This document shows, piece by piece, positions 17,077-25,060 of a DNA stretch of 64,000 nt. The notes under the pieces are model-generated. The model had not been told where the DNA came from and searched no databases. It saw only the letters and a program-made list of their open reading frames with translations. Source of the stretch: Burkholderia pyrrocinia (GTDB lineage Bacteria > Pseudomonadota > Gammaproteobacteria > Burkholderiales > Burkholderiaceae); NCBI RefSeq assembly GCF_001028665.1, contig NZ_CP011504.1, positions 682,001 through 746,000 of the forward strand. Reading direction: 5' to 3'. Made by a program: the position numbers and the translations under genes. The first letter of the stretch is position 1; the number at the start of each line of letters is the position of its first letter.

Positions 17077-17946
17077 TCAGCTCCGGTCGAGGACGAAGTC
17101 GTACGTCGCTTCGCGGTACGGGCCGTTCACGCCGATCTGGCGGGCGAGCTCGTCATGCGCGGCACGCGGGCGATACGCGACCATCAGCGACGGCTTCACG
17201 CCGAAGACGGCATCCGACTTCAGGTACGGGTCGTCCTCGTCGAAAAGATGCGTGACGAGCGTACGGAAGCCCGGCGCGTCGATCATGAAGTGCAGATGCG
17301 CGGGCCGCCACGGATGGCGGCCGGTCGCGTCGAGCATCTTCCCGACCGGGCCGTCGGTCGGAATGGGATAACTGACCGGCAGAATCGTCGTGATCGCGTA
17401 ACGACCTTCGGCATCGGTCCGGTAGCGGCCGCGCAGGTTGCCGTGCGGTTGCGCGGTGTCCTGCCCGGAATACATGCCGTTCTCCGCGGTCTGCCACACG
17501 TCGAGCACGGCGTCCTTCACGGGAACACCGTCGGTGGTCAGCACGCGACCGTGCACGACGACCGGCGCGCCCGGCGTGAGCGCCATGTTCTCGCCATACG
17601 CACGCTCGGGCATTCCCTTGATATAGAACGGGCCGAACACCGTGGTTTCCGTTGCGCCGGTGGCGAAGCGATGGTTGATCGCGTCGACGAGCATCGAGAC
17701 GCCGAGCGTGTCCGACAACAGGATGAACTCCTGCCGCACCACGTCGTCGCACATCTTCCCCGTCTCGGTCAGGAAGCGAATCGCCGCCATCCACTCCGCC
17801 TCAGTCAACTCCGTTTCGCGTACGAACGCATGAAGATGCCGCACGAGGCTCTGCATCAGCACGCGCAAGCGCGGGTTCGGCGTGCCGTCGAAGCTGGCGA
17901 CGACCTGCTCGGTCAGCCTCGTGTCGCTGTCATGGTGGTCATTCAT
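17077..17946 (-). CDS. Intradiol ring-cleavage dioxygenase, probable hydroxyquinol 1,2-dioxygenase
   Basis: 289 aa. The N-terminal catechol-dioxygenase helical domain (residues ~14-100) includes LTEAEWMAAIRFLTETG. The catalytic beta-sandwich has the Fe(III) ligands Y159 (ENGMYSGQD), Y193 (PVSYPIP), H217 and H219 (RPAHLHF), with spacing as in hydroxyquinol 1,2-dioxygenases. It opens 1,2,4-trihydroxybenzene to maleylacetate. Context with maleylacetate reductase immediately upstream favours hydroxyquinol over catechol. Start ATG 17946 is the first with the family N-terminus; the frame extends upstream without homology. Confidence 0.85.
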   Translation of the reverse strand: MNDHHDSDTRLTEQVVASFDGTPNPRLRVLMQSLVRHLHAFVRETELTEAEWMAAIRFLTETGKMCDDVVRQEFILLSDTLGVSMLVDAINHRFATGATETTVFGPFYIKGMPERAYGENMALTPGAPVVVHGRVLTTDGVPVKDAVLDVWQTAENGMYSGQDTAQPHGNLRGRYRTDAEGRYAITTILPVSYPIPTDGPVGKMLDATGRHPWRPAHLHFMIDAPGFRTLVTHLFDEDDPYLKSDAVFGVKPSLMVAYRPRAAHDELARQIGVNGPYREATYDFVLDRS

Positions 17947-17977
17947 CACGTCTGTCTCCGTTTGCGCATCCAGCCGT

Positions 17978-19045
17978 TCAATGCGGCGCGCGTCCTTCCC
18001 ACGCGTCCTGAAGCAACGCGCGAATCGCCGCGCGTTCGATCGGCCGCGGGTTCGCATACGGGTTCCGGCACGCGAGGTCGGCCGCTTCGTCGAGGCCCTC
18101 CTGCGGCATCCCGATGTCGGCGAGCGCAGGCGCGATGCCGAGCGCCTCGTTCAACCTGAACAGCAGCGGGCCGGCTTCAGCCGCATCGTTCCCGCCCAGC
18201 GCCCGTGCGACACGGCGCAGCGCGTCAGGCGCGGCGGCGTGGTTGTAGTGCGCGGTATGCGCCAACATCGCCGCGTGCGTCTGCGCATGCGGCAGGTTGA
18301 AGGTGCCGCCGAGCGTGTGACAGAGCTTGTGATGCAGCGCCATGCCGACCGCGCCCAGGCAGGTGCCCGCGAGCCACGCGCCATACAACGCGCGGCTGCG
18401 CATCGTTCGGTCTTCCGGATCGCGCACCACGACCGGCAATGCTTCGCCGAGTGCGCGAATCGATTCCTCGGCCATCAGGCTGATCACCGGGTTCGCGTCT
18501 TCCGCATAGAGCGCCTCGACGGCATGCGCCATCGCATTGACGCCGGACGCCGCCGAAATGCCCGGCGGCAGCGACAACGTCAACGACGGGTCGTAGAGCA
18601 CGGTACGCGGCAGCACGCGTGCATCGCGCCCGGTGCGCTTCAGCCGGCCTTCCGTGAGCCCGTAGATCGGCGTCATCTCCGAGCCGGCGTAAGTCGTCGG
18701 CACGGCGAGGATCGGCAGCGACGATTCGAGCGCAATGGCCTTGCCCAACCCGATCGTCGAGCCGCCGCCGATCGCGATGCAACAGTCCGCGCCCAGTTCG
18801 GCGGCCATCTCGCGCGCAGCGCGCGCGACTTCGACCGGAACGTGCATGACCGCCTGCGCGCACACGCCGGCCGCACGCTCGCCCAGTACCTCCTTCACGC
18901 GGTCGGCGAGCGGCCGCTGCTCGGGCGTGGACAGGATGAGCGCACGGTGCGCGCCGAGCGTCGACAGCTCGTCCGGCAGCCTGGCGAGCGCCCCCCATTC
19001 GAACACCACGCGGGAAGGCGTACCTTGATAGACGAAGCGTTCCAT
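17978..19045 (-). CDS. Maleylacetate reductase
   Basis: 355 aa, iron-containing-alcohol-dehydrogenase fold. It begins FVYQGTPSRVVFEWGALARLPDEL and has the NAD(P) loop CIAIGGGSTIGLGKAIAL, PTTYAGSEMTPIYGLTEG and the metal-type region HHKLCHTLGGTFNLPHAQTHAAMLAH. This is the full set seen in TfdF/PnpE/ChqC-type maleylacetate reductases. It reduces maleylacetate to beta-ketoadipate with NAD(P)H, the shared last step for both the hydroquinone and hydroxyquinol branches of the operon. It is spaced seven bases after the dehydrogenase gene. Confidence 0.9.
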   Translation of the reverse strand: MERFVYQGTPSRVVFEWGALARLPDELSTLGAHRALILSTPEQRPLADRVKEVLGERAAGVCAQAVMHVPVEVARAAREMAAELGADCCIAIGGGSTIGLGKAIALESSLPILAVPTTYAGSEMTPIYGLTEGRLKRTGRDARVLPRTVLYDPSLTLSLPPGISAASGVNAMAHAVEALYAEDANPVISLMAEESIRALGEALPVVVRDPEDRTMRSRALYGAWLAGTCLGAVGMALHHKLCHTLGGTFNLPHAQTHAAMLAHTAHYNHAAAPDALRRVARALGGNDAAEAGPLLFRLNEALGIAPALADIGMPQEGLDEAADLACRNPYANPRPIERAAIRALLQDAWEGRAPH

Positions 19046-19052
19046 GCAAGCC

Positions 19053-20519
19053 TCAGCGCTTGAAGTGCGGCGGCACGTTGCCGTCGACATTGACCCAAAC
19101 TGACCGGGCTTCAGTGTAGTCGTGCATCGCTTCGAAGCCCATCTCGCGGCCATAACCGGACTTGCCTACGCCACCGAACGGGCTGCCCGGATTGACGCGC
19201 TTGTAGCAGTTGATCCAGCACATGCCCGCATTGATCTGCGACGCCATCTTGTGTGCACGCGAGAGGTTCTGGGTCCAGAGGCCGCTGCCCAGCCCGTATT
19301 CCGTCGCGTTGGCGATCGCAAGCGCTTCCTCGTCGCTACCGAAGCGCAGTACCGTGACGAACGGACCGAACACTTCCTCCTGCGCGATGCGGTCGGTCGC
19401 GCTTTTGGCTTCGATGACCGTCGGGCGCACATAGTAGCCATTGGCCAGCGCCGGATCTTGCGGCGCGCTGCCGCCGGTAAGCACGCGGCCGCCCTGCTCG
19501 CGCGCGACGTCGACGAACGACAGCACGCGCTCGAGGTGCTGCTTCGACGTCAGCGGGCCCATCTCGGTATCGGCGTCGAACGGGTTGCCGATCCGGATCG
19601 ACGATGCGAGCGCAACGAACCGCTCGAGGAACGCGTCCGCGATGCGCTCGTGCAGCACGAGACGCGAACCCGCGATACACGCCTGCCCCTGGTTATGAAA
19701 GATCGCCCATGCGGCGCCGTTGATGGCCGCGTCGAGGTTGGCATCGTCGAAGACGATGTTGGCGCCCTTGCCGCCCAGCTCCAGCTGAACGCGCTTCAGG
19801 TTGCCCTGCGACGCTTCGACGATCCGGCGGCCGGTTGCCGTCGAACCCGTGAACGCGATCTTGCCGACGCCCGGATGTTCGGCGAGCCGCTGGCCAGCCG
19901 TATGCCCGTAGCCGGGAACGATATTGACGACACCCGCGGGAAACCCGACCTCGGCCATCAGCTCGACGATGCGCAATGTCGACAGCGGCGTGATTTCCGA
20001 CGGCTTGAGCACCACCGTGTTGCCGGCGGCGAGTGCCGGGCCCATCTTCCAGCTCGTGAACATCAGCGGGAAATTCCACGGCACGATCTGGCCGACGACG
20101 CCGATCGGCGCGCGCTGCACATAGTTCAGGAAGCCGGTCTCGACGGGAATCACCGAGCCCTGCAGCTTGTCGGCCATGCCGCCGAAATAGCGGAAGCACG
20201 CCGCCGTGCGCGGCACGTCGAGCGAGCGCGAATCGCGAATCGGGTGGCCGGTGTCCAGGGATTCGAGTTGCGCCAGCTCCTCCGCATGGACCTCGATCGC
20301 ATCGGCGAGGCGCAGCAGCAGTCGGCCGCGTTCGGCCGCCGGCATGGCCGACCATTTCGGGAACGCGCGGGTCGCCGCGTCGACGGCCAGGTCCACGTCC
20401 GCCGCGGTGGCCGCGGCGATCTTCGTGATGACGGAGCCGTCGTGGGGATTCAGCACGTCGATCGTGCCGCGGTCGACGGCGTCAACGAAGCGCCCGTCGA
20501 TGAAGAGTTGGGTTTGCAT
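19053..20519 (-). CDS. Aldehyde dehydrogenase, probable 4-hydroxymuconic semialdehyde dehydrogenase
   Basis: 488 aa. It has the complete ALDH layout: NAD site PWNFPLMFTSWKMGPALAAGNTVVLKPSE, FTGSTATGR, general base E247 in LELGGKGAN and nucleophile C281 in NQGQACIAGSR. Its place between the hydroquinone dioxygenase subunits and maleylacetate reductase matches the para-nitrophenol/4-hydroxyacetophenone (PnpD, HapE) arrangement, where it oxidises 4-hydroxymuconic semialdehyde to maleylacetate with NAD. Substrate is assigned by context. A betaine-aldehyde-type activity would look alike in sequence. Confidence 0.87.
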   Translation of the reverse strand: MQTQLFIDGRFVDAVDRGTIDVLNPHDGSVITKIAAATAADVDLAVDAATRAFPKWSAMPAAERGRLLLRLADAIEVHAEELAQLESLDTGHPIRDSRSLDVPRTAACFRYFGGMADKLQGSVIPVETGFLNYVQRAPIGVVGQIVPWNFPLMFTSWKMGPALAAGNTVVLKPSEITPLSTLRIVELMAEVGFPAGVVNIVPGYGHTAGQRLAEHPGVGKIAFTGSTATGRRIVEASQGNLKRVQLELGGKGANIVFDDANLDAAINGAAWAIFHNQGQACIAGSRLVLHERIADAFLERFVALASSIRIGNPFDADTEMGPLTSKQHLERVLSFVDVAREQGGRVLTGGSAPQDPALANGYYVRPTVIEAKSATDRIAQEEVFGPFVTVLRFGSDEEALAIANATEYGLGSGLWTQNLSRAHKMASQINAGMCWINCYKRVNPGSPFGGVGKSGYGREMGFEAMHDYTEARSVWVNVDGNVPPHFKR

Positions 20520-20563
20520 GAATCGTCCTCGGTATTTTGCTGAAGCTGAAGCTGAAGCGCTGC

Positions 20564-21583
20564 TCAGAACGCGATCGGATACGGCGCGAGCTCGCCGCTC
20601 TCGTAGCGTTGCGGAAGGTCCGGCGTCGCGTTTTCCCAGACCAGCAGCATCGAACGCTTGGTGGAGTAGCCCTGGTGCCGGATGTCGGCGGGCATCGCGC
20701 AGATGTCGCCTGCGCGCATCGTGACGCGTGCCCGCGGTGCGCCGGTGTTCTTGTCGCCGATGTCCCACACGATTTCGTCGGACAGTTGCAGGAACCATTC
20801 GACGCGATCGTTGCCGTGGAAAACCGGCAGGATGAATTCCTCGGTGGTCGGGCAGAACAGGCTGCGCCCGCACACCGACGTGACTGACGGATTCCACGTC
20901 ACGTCCGAGCGCGACAGGTACTTGAACAGGTTGAACGCGTGCAGCTCGCCTTCGAAGCCCGGCTCGGCATGCACTTCCGGCTCGTCCTGCGCGACGTCGA
21001 GGAACGCGCGGTTGACCGGCAGCTCGTCGCGCAGCGGCGAATCGCCTTCGAGGCCCGGCATGCGGCGCGTCGCGATCCGCGTGCGCTCGATGGCCGACCC
21101 GTTGTCGCCGTGCTTGCGCCCGAATGCCGTGCCCGTTTCCTCGGGCGCCGCGAACGGGTCGAAGCCTTCGTTCGTCCAGTCGTGCAGCATCGCCTTGAAG
21201 GTCGCCATGATCGTCGGCGTTTCGAAGGTCTCGGTGTAGTCGACCCCGGCGTCCTTCAGGATGCCGTTGAAGGTGCCCGCATACATGTCCACCTTGCCGT
21301 AGTGATTGCGCGTGCCGAACACGTGATCGAAATTCACCCAGCCGTAGAAGAAGCCCCACGCCACGTCACGCATCATCGCGCGCAGGAACGCGTCCGCCGG
21401 CATCGCATGCGTGCGGGTCTGGCCTTTCGCGGGCCAGCTGATCTTCACGAAATATTCGTCGCGCTGGAACGCGAACTCGCCGAGCTGGAAGCGGCGGTAG
21501 CCGGTGACGGCATCGGCTTCCGTGGCTTGCACCAGATCGGCTGCAAAGCCGGTGGAAGGGTCGAGGGTTTCGAGGGTGGCCAT
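20564..21583 (-). CDS. Hydroquinone 1,2-dioxygenase, large subunit
   Basis: 339 aa, similar throughout to the large subunit of two-component type hydroquinone dioxygenases (PnpD/HapD). The iron site of that family, as I recall it from the PnpCD structure, is His256, Asn258, Glu262 and His303; here H256, N258 and E262 fall in FHGNDRVE and H303 in DIRHQGY, at the same numbers. The Fe(II) enzyme opens hydroquinone between C1 and C2 to 4-hydroxymuconic semialdehyde. It follows the small-subunit gene by 42 bp. The active site is intact. Confidence 0.9.
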   Translation of the reverse strand: MATLETLDPSTGFAADLVQATEADAVTGYRRFQLGEFAFQRDEYFVKISWPAKGQTRTHAMPADAFLRAMMRDVAWGFFYGWVNFDHVFGTRNHYGKVDMYAGTFNGILKDAGVDYTETFETPTIMATFKAMLHDWTNEGFDPFAAPEETGTAFGRKHGDNGSAIERTRIATRRMPGLEGDSPLRDELPVNRAFLDVAQDEPEVHAEPGFEGELHAFNLFKYLSRSDVTWNPSVTSVCGRSLFCPTTEEFILPVFHGNDRVEWFLQLSDEIVWDIGDKNTGAPRARVTMRAGDICAMPADIRHQGYSTKRSMLLVWENATPDLPQRYESGELAPYPIAF

Positions 21584-21625
21584 AACGTGTCTCCTGGGAT
21601 AGTCGAATGTGAGCGGTCGGACGGG

Positions 21626-22120
21626 TCAGTGCAGGCAGATCTCGGCCCACTTCTCGACGGACAGCTCGCCGAGGACGGTCTGTACGAGCGCGACGCCCGG
21701 CTTGCCGGCGACGAAGCGGTACGCACAGCCGGCCGGCAGCAGCGCCTGATGTCCCTTGCGCAGGACGACGTACCCCATGTTGCGGCCGGCCGGTTGCGCG
21801 CTGGCGCTGACGGTGCCGCGGCCCGAGGTCGGCGGCGTGTCGAGCTTGATGAATTCGATCCGGACTTCGCCGTCCATCTGGATCGTGAATTCGTCATGCG
21901 CGCATGCGAACCAGGGCGACTGGCCCTCGGTCCTCAGCACTTCGATCACGTATTCGAGATTCTTGCCGGCGACGACCTTTTCGTAAGGGGCCGACTTCGC
22001 TGCCACCTCGAAGACGTTCGAGAAGGCGTAGTGCTGGGCGCTGCCGCTGGTGATTTCGATCTCGCCCTTCTTGTAGTTGTCGAGCGAGCCAAAGACGGTG
22101 TGGTATGCCGTGTCGGTCAT
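21626..22120 (-). CDS. Hydroquinone 1,2-dioxygenase, small subunit
   Basis: 164 aa, cupin-like partner of the large subunit (GSLDNYKKGEIEITSGSAQHYAFSNVFEVAAKSAPYEKVVAGKNLEYVIEVLRTEG..., YVVLRKGHQALLPAGCAYRF). In PnpCD-type enzymes this chain makes up the heterotetramer without supplying all iron ligands. Start 22120 follows CAGGAGACAGAC, a strong ribosome site. It is first in the five-step catabolic run, and a LysR-type dyad lies 87 bp upstream of its start. Confidence 0.87.
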   Translation of the reverse strand: MTDTAYHTVFGSLDNYKKGEIEITSGSAQHYAFSNVFEVAAKSAPYEKVVAGKNLEYVIEVLRTEGQSPWFACAHDEFTIQMDGEVRIEFIKLDTPPTSGRGTVSASAQPAGRNMGYVVLRKGHQALLPAGCAYRFVAGKPGVALVQTVLGELSVEKWAEICLH

Positions 22121-22206
22121 GTCTGTCTCCTGAGTTGAACCGCTTGTTGGATTCCACTCTAGGGGCAACGGACAGCACCAACAAGGCAACGGATGGCGAT
22201 TACGGC

Positions 22207-22223
22207 ATTTGCGTTTCGCGAAT
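22207..22223. promoter_or_regulatory. LysR-type box ATT-N11-AAT upstream of the hydroquinone dioxygenase genes
   Basis: Read toward the operon the 17 bases are ATTCGCGAAACGCAAAT: arms ATT/AAT exactly 11 apart, with inner near-symmetry ATTCGC...GCAAAT. The same 17-mer with one change lies at 24766-24782 upstream of the MFS gene. Its place, 87-103 bp before the small-subunit start, suits an activator. Confidence 0.65.
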
Positions 22224-22234
22224 AATCGCGCGGG

Positions 22235-23164
22235 TCACCGCACCCAGCCACGCTCCAGAAGCGGAAGATCCCACGGGGATTCGTCGCCGATGTATTCGGC
22301 GAGGAATTCGACCAAAGCCTTCACCTTCAACGCCTGTCGCTGCGTTGCGGGATAAACGGCGGCAAAGCTCAGCGGCGCGAGCTGGTAGTCGGTCAGGATC
22401 GGCACCAGCCGGCCCGCGACGAGCGCGTCGCTGGCCACGAGCGTGGGCAGGCAGACGATGCCGCCGCCTGCCAGCGCGTACTCGCGCAGCAGGTGAACGG
22501 AGTTCGAGCGAATCATGCCCGGCAGCTCCATTTCGACGACCTCGTCGTCGCGCGTCATCGTCCAGCGGTTGCGCGACGGATAACCCGAATACAGCGCGGT
22601 GGTGTGCTGCAGCAAATCGCGCGGATGTTGTGGCGCACCATGCGCTTCGACGTAAGCGGGTGACGCGCAGAAGAGGCGCCTGACCGTGAACAGCCGTCGC
22701 TCGATCAGCGACTCGGAAATCGGCGGAAAGATCTGGAACGCGATGTCGAACCCTTCTTCGACAGGGTCCACGACGCGATCATTGACGATCACGTCGAGCT
22801 GGATGCCCGGGTAGCGTCGATTGAACTCGACCATCGGCGCGCCGAAGTGATCGAGCGCGAAACCGGGCAGCATCTGGATGCGCAGCCGCCCGGTCGGCGT
22901 GGCGCGCAGCTCGCGCATCTGGTCCGTCAACTCGTTGACGCGCCCCACCACCTCCGCGCACTCGCGATAAAACGCCTCGCCCACTTCGGACAAGCGCACG
23001 TGGCGCGTGCTGCGATGGAACAGCGGCGCATTGACGAACTTCTCGAGCTGCTGGATGCGGTTCGTCACGACCGAGCTCGTTACACCAAGCTGCCGCGCCG
23101 CCTCGGCGAAGCTGCTCGCCTCCGCGACTCTTACGAATGCCTCGATGCTCAGAAACCGGTCCAT
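22235..23164 (-). CDS. LysR-family regulator of the hydroquinone cluster
   Basis: 309 aa. HTH at residues ~3-62 (LSIEAFVRVAEASSFAEAARQLGVTSSVVTNRIQQLEKFVNAPLFHRSTRHVRLSEVGEAF), of the CrgA/DntR-like one-helix-shift group, then an effector domain to residue ~300 (TGRLRIQMLPGFALDHFGAPMVEF; EGFDIAFQIFPP; YALAGGGIVCLPTLVASDALV). It lies between the carrier gene and the dioxygenase genes in the same direction. The likely inducer is hydroquinone or a pathway metabolite, and shared dyads before the operon and the carrier mark its targets (inference). Confidence 0.88.
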   Translation of the reverse strand: MDRFLSIEAFVRVAEASSFAEAARQLGVTSSVVTNRIQQLEKFVNAPLFHRSTRHVRLSEVGEAFYRECAEVVGRVNELTDQMRELRATPTGRLRIQMLPGFALDHFGAPMVEFNRRYPGIQLDVIVNDRVVDPVEEGFDIAFQIFPPISESLIERRLFTVRRLFCASPAYVEAHGAPQHPRDLLQHTTALYSGYPSRNRWTMTRDDEVVEMELPGMIRSNSVHLLREYALAGGGIVCLPTLVASDALVAGRLVPILTDYQLAPLSFAAVYPATQRQALKVKALVEFLAEYIGDESPWDLPLLERGWVR

Positions 23165-23311
23165 GCCGCGCCCTCTTTCGACAGCGAAACCGGCAGTCTA
23201 CCTGCACCGGGCAACGGGCTGTGTCATGCGAAAAGCGTCACTGTGTCGCCGAATCGATGTCAATCGCGAAGCGCACCGGCACCGGCGTTCGCCGGCGCGC
23301 CCGCTCAGGCA

Positions 23312-24565
23312 TTACCTCGGTTGCTCGCCGGCTGCCAGTTCCGGTTGCCCGACCACGCGACGCTGCAGCACGGCAGGCGCGGTTTCCTTCAACAGCATGC
23401 TGACCAGGATACCCAGCACGACTGCGCACATCGGCAACCACAGAATGTTCTGGATACCGAAGTGTGCGGCGACGTAACCGCCCAGCGCCGGCGCGATACC
23501 ACCGCCGAAGATTTCGCCGACGCCGACCACCACGCCGATGGACGTCGACACGAGACCGATGGGCGCAGCCTCGGTCGCGACCGGGCCGGACAGCAGCGAC
23601 ACCAGCCCGAGCGTGAAGAACGATGCAACGAACAGGACCCCGAACAGCGCGACCGGCTGCGGGCCGAGGCCGCGGAAGATATAGAGCATCACGGCCGTTC
23701 CCGCGAAGCCGACGATACTCGCAAGGCGGCGGCCGACCAGGTCGGAGAGGCCGGGCAACCCGAACTGCCCGAGAAAGCCGCCGAAGCCGATCGCCGACAC
23801 GACGAGGCCCATCTTCTGCGTGCCGAGCGACAGGTAATCGGTCAGGTACAGCGGCAGCAGCGCGCCGAGCACGAAGACGCCGGTCATCGCGCAGCACAGT
23901 GCGGCCATCGCCACGAGGATGTTGCGGCTCTTGAGCACATGGCCGAGCGAGGCCGGCGCGTGTTCCGACGCGACCGACTTCGTGACCTTCGGTTCGCGGA
24001 TGACGAAGAACATGATCGCGCCGAGGATCAGGCCGGGAATCGCCACCAGCGCAAAGACCCAGCGCCACGACACGAAGCCGAGCAACTGCGTGGCGATGAT
24101 CGGGGACAGCGCCAGGCCGAACAGCGCGAAGCCGCTTTGCTGCAGGCCGAGGTTCAGGCCGCGCCGCCGCGGATGCGACGCGTCGGCGGTCGCGGCGAAA
24201 CTGGTCGGGCAGAACGACCCCTCCGCGACGCCCATCAGCCCGCGAATCGCCATCAGCCCGAGCAGCCCGCCCGCGAGCCCCGAAAAACCCGACAGCAGCG
24301 AGAACGCGATGATGGCGGGAATGAGCACCTTCCTGCGGCCGATCTTGTCCGAGATACCGCCCATCAGTGCTGCGAACACGCCCCACGACAGGCCGAGCAC
24401 GCCGATGCAGTTGCCGACGTCCTGCGCGGTCAGGTTGAGGTCCTTCATGATCGAAGGGAACAGCGGCGCGATGAGCCAGCGGTCGAGGCCGACCAGCCCG
24501 AAGCCGAGCGCCAGCAGCGTCACCGCCTTCCACTCATAGGAGGTATCCCACTCGTTTGCTTTCAT
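23312..24565 (-). CDS. MFS transporter, probable aromatic-compound uptake carrier
   Basis: 417 aa, 12 predicted membrane segments. The MFS loop motif GGISDKIGRRKVLIPA lies after the second helix, RGLMGVAEGSFCPTSFAATADASHPRRRG after the fourth, and a second loop GLSDLVGRRLAS in the C half. Start ATG 24565 has CGGAGACGG upstream; the frame runs further to 24889 but without membrane segments. It heads the hydroquinone cluster and carries its own copy of the 17-bp LysR-type dyad about 200 bp upstream. Import of a phenolic precursor is inferred from position. Confidence 0.82.
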   Translation of the reverse strand: MKANEWDTSYEWKAVTLLALGFGLVGLDRWLIAPLFPSIMKDLNLTAQDVGNCIGVLGLSWGVFAALMGGISDKIGRRKVLIPAIIAFSLLSGFSGLAGGLLGLMAIRGLMGVAEGSFCPTSFAATADASHPRRRGLNLGLQQSGFALFGLALSPIIATQLLGFVSWRWVFALVAIPGLILGAIMFFVIREPKVTKSVASEHAPASLGHVLKSRNILVAMAALCCAMTGVFVLGALLPLYLTDYLSLGTQKMGLVVSAIGFGGFLGQFGLPGLSDLVGRRLASIVGFAGTAVMLYIFRGLGPQPVALFGVLFVASFFTLGLVSLLSGPVATEAAPIGLVSTSIGVVVGVGEIFGGGIAPALGGYVAAHFGIQNILWLPMCAVVLGILVSMLLKETAPAVLQRRVVGQPELAAGEQPR

Positions 24566-24765
24566 TTCCGTCTCCGAGGACTGGCTTGCCTGCGCGCGCC
24601 GCAGCGCCTGCGCATGGGCCAGGTCCGATGTTTTTTTGTGTGCGACGCGAATCGCGACGAAGTGCCGGCCGCCTTTCCGGTTCGACGCATCGAATCCAGC
24701 CAGCCGACGCCACAACGATAGGGGCATGGCTGCGGATCGGGTATGGAACAACCGGCGAACGCGCC

Positions 24766-24782
24766 ATTCGCGAAATGCAAAT
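24766..24782. promoter_or_regulatory. LysR-type box ATT-N11-AAT upstream of the MFS gene
   Basis: ATTCGCGAAATGCAAAT on the plus strand, 16 of 17 bases equal to the box at 22207-22223. It lies in the 495-bp divergent gap between the MFS gene and the cysteine desulfurase gene, about 200 bp from the MFS start. The rest of the gap shows no gene. Confidence 0.6.
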
Positions 24783-25060
24783 AATCGGTCGGGGCGCTCG
24801 GGAAGCATCGGCGGGGAAGCATCGGGCGAATCGCCGCAGGGCTGGAATGGCGCTGACGCCTGCGACACGGGGGAATCCCTCATAGACATCGAGGCAGTCG
24901 CGAACAGCCCCGCCCGGCCTACAAAGAAACCATTTCCCCCATTCCACTCCAGAAGAAAACGTTATTCCATATCAGGCGGGTTTCCCAAGGAATTTTGGAT
25001 CCATTTTCCCTCCTGTCCCCCGTATCATTTCTCCCATTCTGAAATGAGCAAGAGACGGAC

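Noticed and set aside
24955..24968. GAAAACGTTATTCC resembling the hexuronate LacI operator
   Set aside because: Symmetry is broken in the right half and neighbouring genes have no sugar-acid role; taken as chance.
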